Positions 32,441 to 44,300 of a stretch of 64,000 nucleotides of DNA are shown piece by piece; within the stretch, counting starts at the first letter, position 1; the number at the start of each line of letters is the position of its first letter. Origin of the DNA: Delphinus delphis (Eukaryota; Chordata; Mammalia; Artiodactyla; Delphinidae). The position numbers and the translations under genes are program-made. Below the pieces are notes generated by a model, which saw only the letters and a list, made by a program, of their open reading frames with translations, did not search any database and was not told the origin of the DNA. The stretch lies in NCBI RefSeq assembly GCF_949987515.2, contig NC_082697.1, forward strand, positions 24,683,730 through 24,747,729, given 5' to 3'.

Positions 32441-33570
32441 CTGAGTTAACTGCCAACATTTAAAATCAGACCTCTTTTTTCTAATTAGATTTCTAGCTTC
32501 TCTTAAATATATCAGAGATCTGTCAACACTAGACCCTCTGGGGTAAAGGTTAAAGGGCCTATTATAATCCTGTAATTTATTTGATGCCTTCTCATTTTAT
32601 CTAAAAAATTTATGCTAACTTATTATCCATTCCATAACATGATTTAATGTAAGAGTAAACTTATAAACTACTAGTAATAATATTTAAACTAATCCAACTA
32701 CAAAAAAAAGATTTGAGTACACTTCAGGAAGGTATATGGTTTATCCTGTGATTTCATGTGTCCCAGTCTGAGAACTCCAACATCGTTTATCCGTTCACTC
32801 AAAAAATACTTAGGTCCTGTGGTAAGTGCTGAGAAAACATTAATTAACAAGACAGATGTGGATCCTGCCTTGGTGGAGCTCATGGTCCAGTGGGACATAA
32901 TGGAAAGAAGCCATACGGAACAGAAGGCACAAAGAAACACTAGACTGAGGATCTCAAGTGTATTCCACAACCTAGGGACCCCTTAGGCAAGTTGTTTAAC
33001 CTCTCTAGACTTGTTTCCTTGTCTATTAATTGGGAAAGTTTAATTAGGCAGTTGCTGCTGAAAAGTCACTCCCAGCTCCAAATTCTACTAGTATCACAAG
33101 AACTTAGCCCAATACCCTTTTCAAGTTCCTAACACTTATTAGCTTCCTACCTTTATCTGGGAAATCATGATCAGTTGTCATGGAAATTACCATGGTTCTC
33201 CACATACTGGATGATGATGTTACAGTAATTACAAGAAGCCAAAGGGAACAGGCAGCAAGAACAGTCAATTACTCAGAAAGCCACCTACTTTCAACACACA
33301 GGAGCTGCTCTCACTGCAGCTAGGGGGAAAAAAAGACCAGTTACTAACTTAACTTATAAGTAAAACAGTTTTGATTTATATTAGATGTTGTGGTTTCTTC
33401 CATGAGATGGCAGACTTCACCCCAGCCTGTGAGTTGTTAGATGCAAAAAATGCCAATTTTACAAGGACAAGGTTCACTGAGACTTGACTACTTTGCTGTC
33501 CTTATGAAGTCCTAAGACAAGCCAGGAGACAGACTTTCTAGGCAACAGAGGCACCAATAGTTCCTGGTAA
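32441..33570. other. Low-repeat DNA with an old repeat piece
   Basis: 32785-32905 is the 5' wording of an old repeat ('gtgctgagaaaacattaat', 'ccttggtggagctcatgg'). 32940-33080 is MIR-like. 33150-33280 is unusually balanced non-repeat DNA with a minus-strand splice-like pair (acceptor 'catcatcatccag', donor GTAGGAAG) that could be chance. Confidence 0.4.
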
Positions 33571-33574
33571 AATA

Positions 33575-33920
33575 AGATAATTCATCTAGTCCCAAGGACT
33601 AAGAGCACTGTAACTGGGTTAAGTCCCTTCAATATTAGAGTTCCATCTAGTGCCGAGTTGGCCCCGAGGGACCAAGCAGGTAGCAAAAATAAGTACAGCT
33701 GACCAAGTGTTTCAAAGAAAGAAGTGCTAGCCTGGTGATAAATGGCAACAGACACTGGGCTTGGGTAGCAAAGAAACAACAGGAAATGGTGTGGGCTTTG
33801 ACAAACTTGAGAATAAATATGTCCTATCTAGAACAGTCAGCCAATAAGGAAGTAGCACGTGGAATGAGGGAGAGAAATGAAAAACATGATTCTGTAAACT
33901 CAAGCATTTTGCCAAATTGG
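33575..33920 (-). repeat. Diverged L2 LINE fragment
   Basis: Read on the minus strand it has L2-like pyrimidine-rich phrases ('cctgttgtttctttgctacc', 'tgctacctgcttggtccc'). Weakly supported. Confidence 0.4.
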
Positions 33921-34077
33921 CCTGGTGCCAATTATGATACGAAGAGTCCCTGGTGCCAGGCTCAAGGAGTGAAGCCTGTAGAATAACTGGGGACTATTCC
34001 CACTCCTGTGAATAGGAAAATGCTCATGGTCAGTATCAGGATCCAGCCCCTTCTTCTTCCTCAAAAATCCTACTCCC

Positions 34078-34285
34078 GGGCTTCCCTGGTGGCGCAGTGG
34101 TTGGGGGTCCACCTGCCGATGCAGGGGACGCAGGTTCGTGCCCCAGTCCGGGAGGATTCCACATGCCACGGAGCGGCTGGGCCCGTGAGCCATGGCCGCT
34201 GAGCCTGCGTGTCCGGAGCCTGTGCTCCGCAACGGGAGAGGCCACAGCAGTGAGAGGCCCACGTACCGCAAAAAAAAAAAAAAAA
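34078..34285 (+). mobile_element. CHR SINE, cetacean CD/CDO-like
   Basis: About 208 bp, starting 'gggcttccctggtggcgcag' and containing 'ctgcgtgtccggagcctgtg' and 'caacgggagaggccacagc' before a long A tail. Perfect TSD AAAAATCCTACTCCC (34063-34077 and 34286-34300). The CpG-rich, little-decayed body points to recent activity in the cetacean lineage. Confidence 0.93.
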
Positions 34286-34300
34286 AAAAATCCTACTCCC

Positions 34301-34939
34301 TCTTCAGGAGAAATCACTCACCCTCATAGCCCACATGCCCAGGCCTCTGATCTCATACATAGTATCTCCACTGAAAACCCTAATGTTCCCAGCCTGGGGT
34401 CCAACTCAAAATAAATACAGTTCAGGCTAGACACAATCCAAGACCTGCCAGTCTGCAACCTCTGATCCAGAGCGTAAGATCCTCTGAAAAGATCTGGAAC
34501 AGAAAGGACTTAGGAGTCCCTTAAGTACTCTTTAACTTTTGTCAGAGGAATTGCTTTTCCAAGGAGCTATCCAGGGTCCTGGATCACTTGGCTCCTGAGC
34601 TTTAGAATCCATGATTTCACAGCCTTCTCCTCTGGCTTGATCCACTGTCAAAGTATTTTTTTTAAAGACTCTAAAAAGATATTAGGTAACTATTATATGC
34701 AAGGCACTCCAGTGATACAAATGCCCTAAACTTTACTTCTCCTGACTTTTGACTTCACTACCTGTATCAGTTGTACATCAACCTGGACCCCAATGCCACC
34801 TGTCTGCCACCCAAATTACTACAGACCGAAAACACTGCTCTGCTTGACTCTATTCCTATATAACACATTCATTTTAATGGCTTGGTTAGCCAATAAGATG
34901 AAGGTTCAGAAATAAGATGAAGGTATCTCAAAAGGATAC
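34301..34939. other. Unassigned non-coding DNA
   Basis: Sparse L2-like phrases at 34690-34820. No gene signal. Confidence 0.4.
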
Positions 34940-35065
34940 CTTTAAGAGTCTTCTCCCTGGACTCCACAACTAAAAGTTCCTTTTCTTTGCAAAACAGCAC
35001 AACTGCCCCATTACGGTCGGATGTTCTTGGGAGTAAACAGTACAATGCTAAATGTATGCACTCCC
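34940..35065 (-). other. Candidate internal exon, strand uncertain
   Basis: Minus-strand 126 nt between 'gccatcttgattcag' and a GTATCC donor, open in one frame with protein-like reading (AVVLFCKEKELLVVESREK) and containing CpGs that survive. On the plus strand an equally good acceptor ('ccttttctttgcaaaacag') faces the same bases, so the strand is not settled. Unrecognised peptide. Confidence 0.25.
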
Positions 35066-35655
35066 CTGAATCAAGATGGCATTCCCCATGCTTCACTCCA
35101 TCATTATTCTACCATCTCCAGATTCCATTTCCATAAAAGCAATAATACCTTTGCCAAATAGAAAAGAAAAAAGACTAGCTGCCCTTGAAATAGCAACTCA
35201 ATACAAGGAGGGAAGGTTTATTGCTGGAAAAACTTTTCTTATTTATCAGATCCCTCAAGCTGGATTTATGAGCGGGGAGAACACAACAAAAATGGTTTTT
35301 AGGAAAAGGCAACTGGCAGCAGAGAGGGGCATGGCTTGAGAGAGGGCAAGACAGGATGTAGGGAGGTTAGTTAGGAATCCTATGGGGGATTAAGGATCCT
35401 ATAGCCCCGCAATGGCCAAAATAGGCTCCATGTCTGAAACAGGGTATGGTCCTCAGTCCCTGGCTGACTACGTGCTCCTTGAAAACAGTCTTATTCATAT
35501 GAGTATCACCCACAGCATCTAGTATCATGCCGTCAAATGGTGGGCACTAAAATGGTCACAGGGACACAGAACACTACTTCTGTAAGAGCTCTCAATGCAC
35601 ACAAAGAAACTAAGGCCCAGAGAACTGAAAATGATTTGCTTAAGCTCACAGAATG
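35066..35655. other. Unassigned non-coding DNA
   Basis: No repeat or gene recognised. The 87-codon plus frame at 35076-35339 lacks splice context. Confidence 0.35.
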
Positions 35656-35659
35656 GATG

Positions 35660-35830
35660 AATGGTGAAAAGAAAAGAGCATAGGTTTTGAAGGCAAGAAG
35701 GTCTGTTCAAATCCATGGTTGCTGTGAGGCCCTGGGCAAGTTACCCAACCTTTCTCAGTCTGTTTTCTCGTCTGCAAAATAAGAATACCTATTTTTGTAG
35801 GGCTGCTATGAGGATTAAGAGATACTGACC
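35660..35830 (+). repeat. MIR SINE fossil
   Basis: 'gttcaaatccatggttgctg', 'ccctgggcaagttaccc', 'tctgcaaaataagaatacc' in sense order. Confidence 0.75.
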
Positions 35831-35834
35831 TCTA

Positions 35835-36870
35835 GATACAACCACAAATCTACAGGAAACACAGAGGACAGAGAAACATATTAAACAAACCACAGATCTG
35901 CAATGAGCAAATTTCTACAGGAAAAACAATCCAACTCCTTCAACAAATAAAAGGGGAAAAAGATGAACTTATAATTAAAAAAGACTTAAAAGACATAACA
36001 ACCAATTACAATGTATGGACCTTATGTAAATCCTAAGTCAAACTGTAAAAATAAGATTGTGCCATTTATAAGACAATGGGAAATTCGAACACAATCTGGA
36101 TTTTGATGGTATTAAGGAATTGTTAAATTTTATTATGTGATAATGGTTGTGTTTTAAAAAATCATCTTTCAGAAATATATTGTGGGACTTCCCTGGTGGC
36201 GCAGTGGTTAAGAATCCACCTGCCAATGCAGGGGACACGGGTTCGAGCCCTGGTCCAGGAAGATCCCACATGCTACGGAGCAACTGAGCCCGTGTACCAC
36301 AACTACTGCGCCTGCGCTCTAGAGCCTGCAAGCCACAAGTACCAAGCCCGCATGCCACAACTACTGAAGCCCACATGCTAGAACCCATGCTCCACAACAA
36401 GAGAAGCCACCACAATGAGAAGTCCGCACACCACAATGAAGAGAAGCCCCCGCTCGCTGCACAGCAGCAAAGACCCAACACAGCCAAAATATAAATAAAT
36501 AAATAATTTAAAAAATACACTGTGAAAGCTTTTTAACAAAAGAAGTATCTAGAGCGGTGATGGTTGCACAATGATGTGAACATACTGAATGCCACTGAAC
36601 TATATAACTAAAATGGTAACTTTTATATTACATATACTTTACGACAATAAAAAGTTTAAAAATTAAAAAAAATACATTGTGAAATACTTAAGGACAAAAT
36701 ATCATACCCACGTTTCAAAGCACAGGATGAGAAGTATGTAAGGGTATAAATGAAATAAGATTGACCATGAATAGATAACTACTGAAGCTGAATGATGGGT
36801 ACATCATGCTTCATTAACCTATTCTGTCTACTTTGTATATGTTTGAAATTTTCCATATTAAAAAAGAAGA
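35835..36870 (+). mobile_element. Old L1M-type 3' ends, interrupted by a SINE
   Basis: 'ggtgatggttgcacaatgat' with 'aatgccactgaactatata' (36555-36610) and 'gaagctgaatgatgggtaca' with 'tttgaaattttccatatta' (36785-36860) are two familiar old mammalian retroelement 3' ends, probably L1M-type, in sense orientation. A CHR SINE at 36185-36512 splits the first. Confidence 0.65.
36185..36512 (+). mobile_element. CHR-1 SINE inside old L1
   Basis: Starts 'ggacttccctggtggcgcag' and ends with an (AATA)n tail. TSD AAATATATTGTG / AAATACACTGTG (36173-36184 and 36513-36524) with two changes, so it is older than most CHR copies here. Confidence 0.92.
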
Positions 36871-37014
36871 TTTGGTTAGGTTTAAATCCTGGCAACTCCA
36901 TTTACTAGCAGTGTGACTATGGGCATATTTCTTAACCTACTGGTATCTCAGTTCCTTACCTATATGATGTGGAACAACAGAACCTACTTTTTACGGTTGA
37001 GGTAAGAATGATTT

Positions 37015-37205
37015 TTAATATATACTTAGGTATATTATATTTAAATTATATACAATATATATACAATATATACAAATTATATACAATATATACAATTGTA
37101 TATGTATACACAACATATACAATATGTTGAAACTTTATATGAAATGTCTGTCTTATACATTAATTTTACATATAAGATATGCCTTAAGATTATATATAAA
37201 TTTAT
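37015..37205. repeat. AT-rich (TATA)n low-complexity tract
   Basis: Irregular TATATA/ACAATATA units over about 190 bp, within a MIR-like stretch (36870-37290: 'tagcagtgtgactatgggca' before, 'aagggctctcagcacatagt' after). Confidence 0.85.
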
Positions 37206-37213
37206 ATTATAAA

Positions 37214-37236
37214 GGTTACACACACACACACACACA
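37214..37236. repeat. (CA)n microsatellite
   Basis: About eleven CA units. Confidence 0.9.
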
Positions 37237-37345
37237 AAAGGGCTCTCAGCACATAGTAACCGTCAGTAAATATCAGCTCTATTAGTATGAACACAAGGCA
37301 CCAATATGCTATCTCAACACAGTGGGCACCCAAGTCATGGCAGCT

Positions 37346-37653
37346 TTTTTTTTCTTGGCTGCGTTGGGTCTTTGTTGCTGCGTGCAGGCTTCCTCTAGTT
37401 GTGATGAGCGGGGGTTCCTCACTGCGGTGGCTTCTCTTGTCGCAGAGCACAGGCTCTAGGCACATGGGCTTCAGTAGTTGTGGCACACAGGCTCAGTAGT
37501 TGTGGCTTGCGAGCTCTAGAGCGTAGGCTCAGTGGTTGTGGCACATGGACTTAGTTGCTCCGCAGCATGTGGGATTTTCCCGGACCAGGGCTTGAACCCG
37601 TGTCCCCTGCATTGGCAAGCGGATTCTTAACCACTGCGCCATCAGGGAAGTCC
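37346..37653 (-). mobile_element. CHR-1 SINE, minus strand
   Basis: Inverted CHR SINE with TSD CATGGCAGCT (37336-37345 and 37654-37663). The minus-strand 5' end reads 'gggacttccctgatggcgc'. Confidence 0.95.
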
Positions 37654-37669
37654 CATGGCAGCTATTATT

Positions 37670-38690
37670 AATATAAATGGCAGAGTTAGGTCTAGAACCC
37701 AGGTCAGATTTTTAATCAAGTACTTGACAAGTCTCCTTGACAGAAGGCCTAGATACCCTCTGGTCAATGTCCCCACTGGCAGCTCTAACACCCCCAGTGT
37801 CCCCTGACAAATACCCCAGGACCTAACACAGGTTCAGGAGCTGACTAATGTTTAACATGCCTCTGTGGGAGCAGGCAGGGCCACCCTGTTTCCCAAAAAC
37901 AGGTAATTTAAGGTACATTTTCTAGTATTTGCTGACAGAACAAAGAAGAAAGACTCTAAGACATGATCAGTGTTCACACCAGCCTTCAAAGTGATTTGGT
38001 AAAACTACAGAAAATAAACACCCAGCTAGGGTCTACCAGGCAGGATAAAAGCTGACAAAGAAATGGTAATTTTTCCAAGCAAATATACAAGTAATAGATG
38101 AGTGCTGAGAGACTAAGTTCTTTAGGTCCTGGCGTTCCCCTTCCTCCCCCTCCATTTTAAGAGAAGACAAACTCTCTTTCGACATACTTCAAGTATGACT
38201 GTTTGCTGGATTAATTTCTTCCCCGAAATGATGTAATTATAGGCAAAGGGGTCATTCTCATCCTATCAATTTAAATACAAATTGGCTTGAGTACATTATT
38301 ACCTTTTCCACCTGCTCCAGGAGACTATGAGAAGGTATCACCAACCCCCAAATTATGGGACATGTCCTCCCCACTCTGCTCATTAGCTGGAATATGGATG
38401 CCGCTTGATCTAGTTGCTCATCTGTGTTTCCGCTCAAGTTGTTCCCGTTGCACAGAATGTCCTCTCTCCATCTCTGGAGCCTAAATCTCCTGTGATCATA
38501 CTTTCTGGAAACAAAGTGGGAGGAGAGAGAAGCACTGCAACTGAGAAAAGATATCCGGGCACTGCTTCTGGGTAGTCTGTGAGATTTGGCCAAGACATAA
38601 AAATATTGGTGTTTCATAATTTATAAGCACAGCAAGACAGAATATTAGACATTGGGATGGTCCTAGATAATACATGGTCACTGTCCTTAT
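37670..38690. other. Low-repeat DNA and one ancient repeat
   Basis: 38290-38520 read on the minus strand follows the ancient repeat wording also seen at 12140-12560. It happens to carry a strong acceptor-like tract ('cccactttgtttccag') and a 119-codon open frame, which I take as repeat-derived. The remainder is unassigned. Confidence 0.45.
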
Positions 38691-38860
38691 CCTACAAGGC
38701 CCAGCTCAAATGCTCAGTCCTCCATAGATGTTCCCTAGGCACCACACACCCACAAATGAAGCAATCTCTCCCTCCTCTGAACTTACCAATCACTTTACCC
38801 CTGTATGGTACCACCTGAGAGTTCCTATCGTGGTTCTTACAATTCACTTCTCTAACTACA
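38690..38860 (+). repeat. L2 LINE fragment
   Basis: 'ctacaaggcccagctcaaat', 'tgaacttaccaatcacttta' in sense order. A further L2-like piece follows at 39005-39180, after the L1 fragment. Confidence 0.65.
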
Positions 38861-38864
38861 CTCC

Positions 38865-39003
38865 AACAAGAATGACATAAAATAAAAAGATAATGCTAAC
38901 TGTTGACAAGGACATGGAACAAAAGGAATTCTCTCATACATAGCTGATGAGAGTCTGATCTGGTATGCTTCTGAAAACTGTTTGTCAATAACTACTAAAC
39001 CTA
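38865..39003 (+). repeat. Old L1 ORF2 tail fragment
   Basis: 'aatgctaactgttgacaagg' and 'gaattctctcatacatagct' are decayed L1 wording that matches the order of the young L1 at about 60590-60650. It appears inserted in the surrounding L2. Confidence 0.6.
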
Positions 39004-39224
39004 AAACACTCACTGCTGCCCCTTAACAGTTCTGCCTATAGTCCTTTGCTCCATCATTGCCTCTGTCTAAATGCTTCTAGCATTCTTTCTCCCAATCCCA
39101 AGACTGGTCCAGACCACTCTTCCTGATCACCCCAGCCCAAAGAGATCTCCCCTTCTATAGAAAACTCTGCTATTTACCTATTACCTCTGACAAATGACTC
39201 ATGAATTCTTCACATATAAATTGC

Positions 39225-39430
39225 ATCATCTGGTTTTATAATGCACTTTTAGTAACATCTAACTTGCTCTTCACAATAACACTGTGAGGAAGGCAAGATA
39301 CAGATTATTAACCCCATTTTATAGATGAGAATATGGAGGTTCAGAGAGGGGAAAATGACTTATTCCAGTTTTCCTGGCCAAATTAGTTCCAGGGAACAAG
39401 AGTAAGACCTTAGTCTTCCAAACCAAGCTC
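39225..39430 (-). repeat. MIR SINE fossil
   Basis: 'ttaaccccattttatagatg', 'ggaggttcagagaggggaaa' in antisense order. Confidence 0.75.
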
Positions 39431-39719
39431 TCTACACCAAACTGCCTTATTATCAGCTACAACTTCATGATTACCTTGTCTCCCCAAAGAGACCACAGGT
39501 TCCCTGAAGACAAGGGTATGCTTTACACATTTTCATCCCTCACAGCAGCAAGGGAGGACTCAGTGGGCTCCATACAGTTTGGCCAAATTGATCTCAATAT
39601 TGTCCCCAACCTTTGAGGACGAACACAGGCGTATTTCCTCTTCTTCTAGACCTCCCAGGCAATGCGAAATTGTTGGAAGAAATCATGAGCACAACACAGC
39701 ATCCCAAATAACACTTTTT

Positions 39720-39900
39720 TTTTGAGAATAGGGACAAGGGAAGAGGAAGAGCCCTTCAAGACAGGGTAACCTCAACGTTCCCTCCATTTCCTAGGGCTCC
39801 ATGCTGCAAAGCATTCAAAGAAGGCTGGCAGAGATAGCAGCAATGGGCTTCAAGAACCACAGTTTAGTCATAATTAGTAAGTCAAAAACTGACCAAATGG
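39720..39900 (+). other. Weak plus-strand exon-like segment
   Basis: 'tccctccatttcctag' at 39794 is a good acceptor. The following 76 nt are open (GSMLQSIQRRLAEIAAMGF...) up to a GTAAGT donor near 39877. Only one such exon is seen on this strand, so it may be chance. Confidence 0.18.
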
Positions 39901-40012
39901 GAAACCCCGGCGGTCCAGTGGCTAGGACTCCATGCTCTCACTGCTGAGGGCCTGGGTTCAATAACTGCTCGGGAACTAAGATCCCACAGGCTGTGCAGCA
40001 TAGTCAAAAAAA
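39899..40012 (+). mobile_element. CHR-2-like short SINE
   Basis: Head 'accccggcggtccagtggc', middle 'ctcactgctgagggcctgg', end 'gatcccacaggctgtgc' plus a short A tail. Decayed; TSD not clear. Confidence 0.85.
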
Positions 40013-41216
40013 TGCCAGAAACCACACCTCAAATAATTCCATTTACAAGCAAAATAGCTATTTTATTTCAAAACTGAGTATAAAATTTAATTTAATATGA
40101 AACAATTTTCTTCATTCCTAAATAAGAAGCTAGACAATATCAACCCTTTCTGGAAACCAGCCAAAGAACTGATGTGAGAAGAATAGGGAAAGCACTAGGC
40201 AGATGTCTGGACACCCAAACCTGAAGGACAATGCTGTCCCCTACCCTAAGGTTCTTGACTTTACACACTGGCTGCTGGACACGTCAGCAATAGAGAAGAA
40301 AATCTAGATAACAGGCAGAAGAAAGGAAGAGAAGGAAGGAAGGCCAAAACCAAATTGGAACACTGGAAGTCAGATACTCAAATAGGTCTCCTTGCCTAGT
40401 GATACATCCATCAATTCTGCCATTTCCAGTCTGAACTCTCAACCAAAACATACAGGCCAAGGAAGCACGGGTAAGAATAAGCTAGGACCTGCTGTACTTA
40501 TCTGTCTCTCTCTCCAGACTGAATGTACTCTGAGGGCAGGAATCATGTATTGTTTGGTTTGTATGTTCTCCATAGGGAGAACACATAGTAGGTACTCCAA
40601 ATTCCTAGAACAAATGGTTGAACTTAGGGATGGAAAGCAGTTGGACTTCCAAGCATAACCTTACTACAGCAGCTACATGGTAACTCTACCTAACACCCTA
40701 ATTTTAGTTAACTTTAATTGGTGTGAAAAATCAATTTAGGGTGAGTCTTTAAGGTATGAAGAAAAGTTATTCTTGTGTTCAACTGATTCAGGCACAGCTA
40801 TCATTATATTGAGAGCACCATTCCTCAGTGTCAGCTTACAACTATCTGGAAGAACAAAGTCCCAAAGCCTTAACACGGTCTGTGTAAGCAGCAAACAACA
40901 TTTGACTTCTCAGTGTAGCATGATCATACCTTCCAGAAAGGAAACCCAGACCCAGAGAAATAATGAGTTATGGAAATGATTCTTTTAAATCTACTGCTCA
41001 GCTTGCTTTCACTAGCACAAAGAATTACAAAGGAAACTAGACAAACAGATCAACAGACACCATGCAAACACGTTAACTAGGCTTAGTGAAATCCTTAATA
41101 AAACAAACAAACAGGAGATAGCTAAATACCAGATAAATGCCTCTGGAATGAAGAAAACCTGGCCAATAATAGGTTGACCAGGTTGTAAATCTGACCTTGT
41201 AAATGAGAATACTTAC
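40013..41216. other. Low-repeat DNA with one L2 tail
   Basis: 40490-40620 is an L2 3' end ('ctctgagggcaggaatcatg'). The rest is AT-rich unassigned DNA, presumably intronic if the minus-strand gene model is right. Confidence 0.45.
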
Positions 41217-41333
41217 TTGGAATAAGGCAATGATTCTTTCCTTGACAAATAAACAGAACTCTTCAGTCTCTACAGATGGCATTTCAAGGGCCAGGTAACC
41301 ACAGCAGAGTATCTACCTCATAAAGCCAAAGCT
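41217..41333 (-). other. Candidate exon with start codon, unidentified
   Basis: On the minus strand an acceptor ('agaaatttgcatttccttag') precedes a 117-nt segment that ends at a strong donor (CAA followed by GTAAGTATT). An ATG at 41282-41280 opens 22 codons that run without stop into the donor in phase 0 (begins MPSVETEEFCLF, ends RIIALFQ). A short 5' UTR part plus first coding codons is what a second exon of a gene starting at the CpG island (47.9 kb) would look like. I do not recognise the protein, and the Kozak context (TTGAAATGC) is weak. Confidence 0.35.
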
Positions 41334-42890
41334 CTAAGGAAATGCAAATTTCTGGTCTAGTGTTTTTCCAGTCCTAGTGGTGTTTGGGAATCTTATAGTG
41401 TTGTTTTTTTTTTTTCCTTTTATCCTATGATTTTAAACAGTTTGCTACATATTTAAATATAACTTTTTAGTCTTGGACTCCAAGTTTGTCCAATGGGACA
41501 ACAGCTCCACGTTTATAATGGAACTCAGTAGACAATTTGGTAAATTCATCTCACAAGCAATTTTTCAGCAATCTGTCCACTCTAAAAAGCAATATCCATC
41601 TCTTTATATACTGAAAGGTATCTGCGAACCCAGAATTTAACCCTGTGAGATACTCTCAATACTCTAACAAAGCCCCTTCTTCTTCCAGAAATGAATTCTC
41701 AAGCCACTCCCATAAAACCAGACATCAGCCCAACCCCCTTGTTTTACAGACAGGAAGACTGAGATCCCAGGGAGTAATAGGTAATTACAATTAACATGAG
41801 TTTGGCAAGCATCAAAGGCCCACTGAATGCTATTCCCCCCCAGTGGAACTGCACTGGGCATGTTGGGAGGATGGCCAGATTGGCACTTCAGTCAGTGGAG
41901 CACTCCAAATACATATGTCTGAGCCTAAGAAAACCTGAGTATTCAACCAAAAACTCCCGACCCCTACCCCAGCATGGAGAGCAGGGGGCAGTAGGCAGCC
42001 TGAACGGCTCGTTGGGGATGTAGACCAGAACCCAGAGATAATATCCCAACCTTCCTCCCCTCCTCCCAGGAGGCACAGCAGATTTATTCATATGGAGGCC
42101 ATTATGAAGTGACAGAAAGACTGAGGAAAAAAGAAGGGCTGTAGAAACAGCCAGAAGACATAACTAGCAATACTTGGGCAGATGCCTGTCTCTAGTTATT
42201 CAATAATTATTCCTCATTAGAGAGGAACTTCCAATCCTTTTTCTGTACCCAGGGCTCACCCTTTGGCCCCCTGATTATTTTATGAAGCAACAGGGCCAGA
42301 GAAGGAAAGGGGCTTGGCCAAGCCCATACACTGAATTATTAGTAGCAGGGACCAGACCAACTATCCTCAGGCTCATGACTAGGCTCCCAGTTTATCCTAC
42401 TGCCCCTTTCTCTCTAGTCCTGAGAGTCTGTGAGCTGCATCCATCATGGCTCTGAAACTTTCCTTACAGTACCCAGGGGTCAGTTGTAGGACAGCAAGCT
42501 AACATTACTACTGCCATCATCTCTCCTCCAGTTGTACATTTTATACATAAAGCTAAAACTGAATAAAACTAGGTTTTTAACAGACACTCATGTGAAAACC
42601 CTATCTCCACCCCGACATCCCTACTACTGCCTAAGGAAGAAAGGGGAGGAAGAGGAAGCGGGAGGGAAAAGAAAGGAAGAAAATACCTCTCCAAGAGATA
42701 TACTGTCTGAATCATCATCTAGAATCATAAAATGTTATTGCTAGAAGGGACTCTGGGGGTCATCTAGTCATTATTTTTCATCATTATTCAAATGAATAAA
42801 CCTGGCCCTTTGAGTAGGTGTAGACTTTTGCCACCTGAGGAAAAGACTGGCACACAGAGCAGAGTCTCCTGACTCCTGCCCATAATAAGA
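41334..42890. other. Low-repeat DNA; MIR3-type piece at the end
   Basis: 42065-42140 has a plus-strand acceptor-like tract ('cttcctcccctcctcccag') before 24 open codons ending in a stop, perhaps chance. 42715-42890 is MIR-type ('tgctagaagggactctgggg'). Nothing else assigned. Confidence 0.4.
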
Positions 42891-42894
42891 ATCC

Positions 42895-43060
42895 TTCTTA
42901 GTCCCTCCCCATCCTGTCCCACCCCACTCTCTCCCCTCCACTACAGTACCTAAGCTGAGATCTGCTGCCCTTTTGAATGCAAGCTTCTCAAGCTATGTTT
43001 TATTCATCTTTGCTTTCTCAGTGCCTAGCAGAGTAAGCAGAGGTGAATTACAGAGGGACA
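42895..43060 (+). repeat. L2 LINE 3' end
   Basis: 'ttgaatgcaagcttctcaag', 'ttttattcatctttgctttc', 'agtgcctagcagagtaagc' in sense order. Confidence 0.7.
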
Positions 43061-43513
43061 CTAGCACATGGGGAGAGCAATGCCAAAGAATGTTGTCTGG
43101 AGAAAACATAAGCTTTCCTTGACTTTAACATAAGCAGTCTTCAGAGCTGTGCAAGGTCTGGAATGTCTAGGTTCTAATTATTTCCTCCTTTCCAAAACTA
43201 GTGTCTACAACAGTTTAGCCAGGGATAGTTATCAAATTTGCTGTGCCATACTCTCCCTCACCCCTGTTTCCCCTCTCCTCCCCTTGGAGAACTATGATCA
43301 ATAACTGGATGAAGGTAAATGAAAGCAGATGTAATAAGACCCTGCATGAGAAATCTTCCCCCCACCTTCTCCTGTGTCCTCACCTCAATAAATTGCATCC
43401 CCATCTATACAACTGCACCAGGTAGAAATCTAGAAGTGTTCCTTGATTTCTTCCTTACCCTCCACGCCAACAATCTTTGATAGTGTCTCACAACTTAATT
43501 CCATCTTCTTTTC

Positions 43514-43538
43514 TACACACACACACACACACACACCC
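43514..43538. repeat. (CA)n microsatellite
   Basis: About twelve CA units, at the left margin of an L2. Confidence 0.9.
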
Positions 43539-43559
43539 TTCATTGGAAACACCATCACC

Positions 43560-44300
43560 TCTTACCTGCATTACTGCAAAAGCCTCCTAACTGGTCTCTT
43601 TGCCCATGGTGCTCTAGCCCTCCAATCCACTCCCCAAAGAGCCACTGATATCCTTCTAAAATGCATACAGGATCATGGTCCCCTCACCAAAATGAAGTCC
43701 AAACTCTTCAACCTGGGCAATAAGGGCCTTTCATGACTTGGCCTCTGCTCTGCCCACCTTGCCAGTCTCATCTTTTGCTACATCACCCATCTCATGCTTC
43801 ATGCTCCACCCAGAAATCTTAAGAAACTTACTTAACCCCTCTGGGTTTGCTTCCTCACCTACAGAATGGGAATTATAACAGTATGTACCCCTCAAGATGG
43901 TTATGGAAAGAAATGAGTTAACACACATTAAATGCTTAAAATGGCATCTGGTAGATATAGTAAATGGCCAAAAGTCTCACCTATTACCACCACCATCTCT
44001 AGACTTGCTATTCCCTTCTGCCTAGAACAGTCTTACCTGTCTCCTCCTCAGCTCCCCAAATCTCCTCTTTTCCTAGCTTAGTCTTTTCTCTGAGGTCTAG
44101 GCCTAGCCAATTTCTCCAATGAACCACCCCACCCTGACCCTACAAGGCTGGGTTAGTTCCATTCCTCCGTGCTCTCATGGTGCTTGTTCCTGTCACAACA
44201 CTTCCCACACTGCCTGTTTCCTTGCCTGTCTTCCCCCTGAGACACCCAAATTTCCAAGCTTAGTACAGTGCGGAGCAGATGTTTAATAACTGTTCTGTAA
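43560..44300 (+). repeat. L2 LINE with a MIR nested inside
   Basis: L2 wording runs from 'acctgcattactgcaaaagc' through 'ggcctttcatgacttggcc'. It is interrupted at 43812-43985 by a MIR ('cttacttaacccctctgggt', 'acagaatgggaattataac'), then resumes ('cttgctattcccttctgcc', 'tctctgaggtctaggcc'). Confidence 0.8.

Noticed and set aside
36038..36520. 160-codon minus-strand ORF
   Set aside because: Antisense of a CHR SINE; similar 'LRWVFVAA' frames recur at every minus-read SINE.
38258..38617. Minus-strand segment of about 205 nt with excellent acceptor and open frame
   Set aside because: It follows the wording of the same ancient repeat as 12140-12560, so the splice-like signals are probably accidental.
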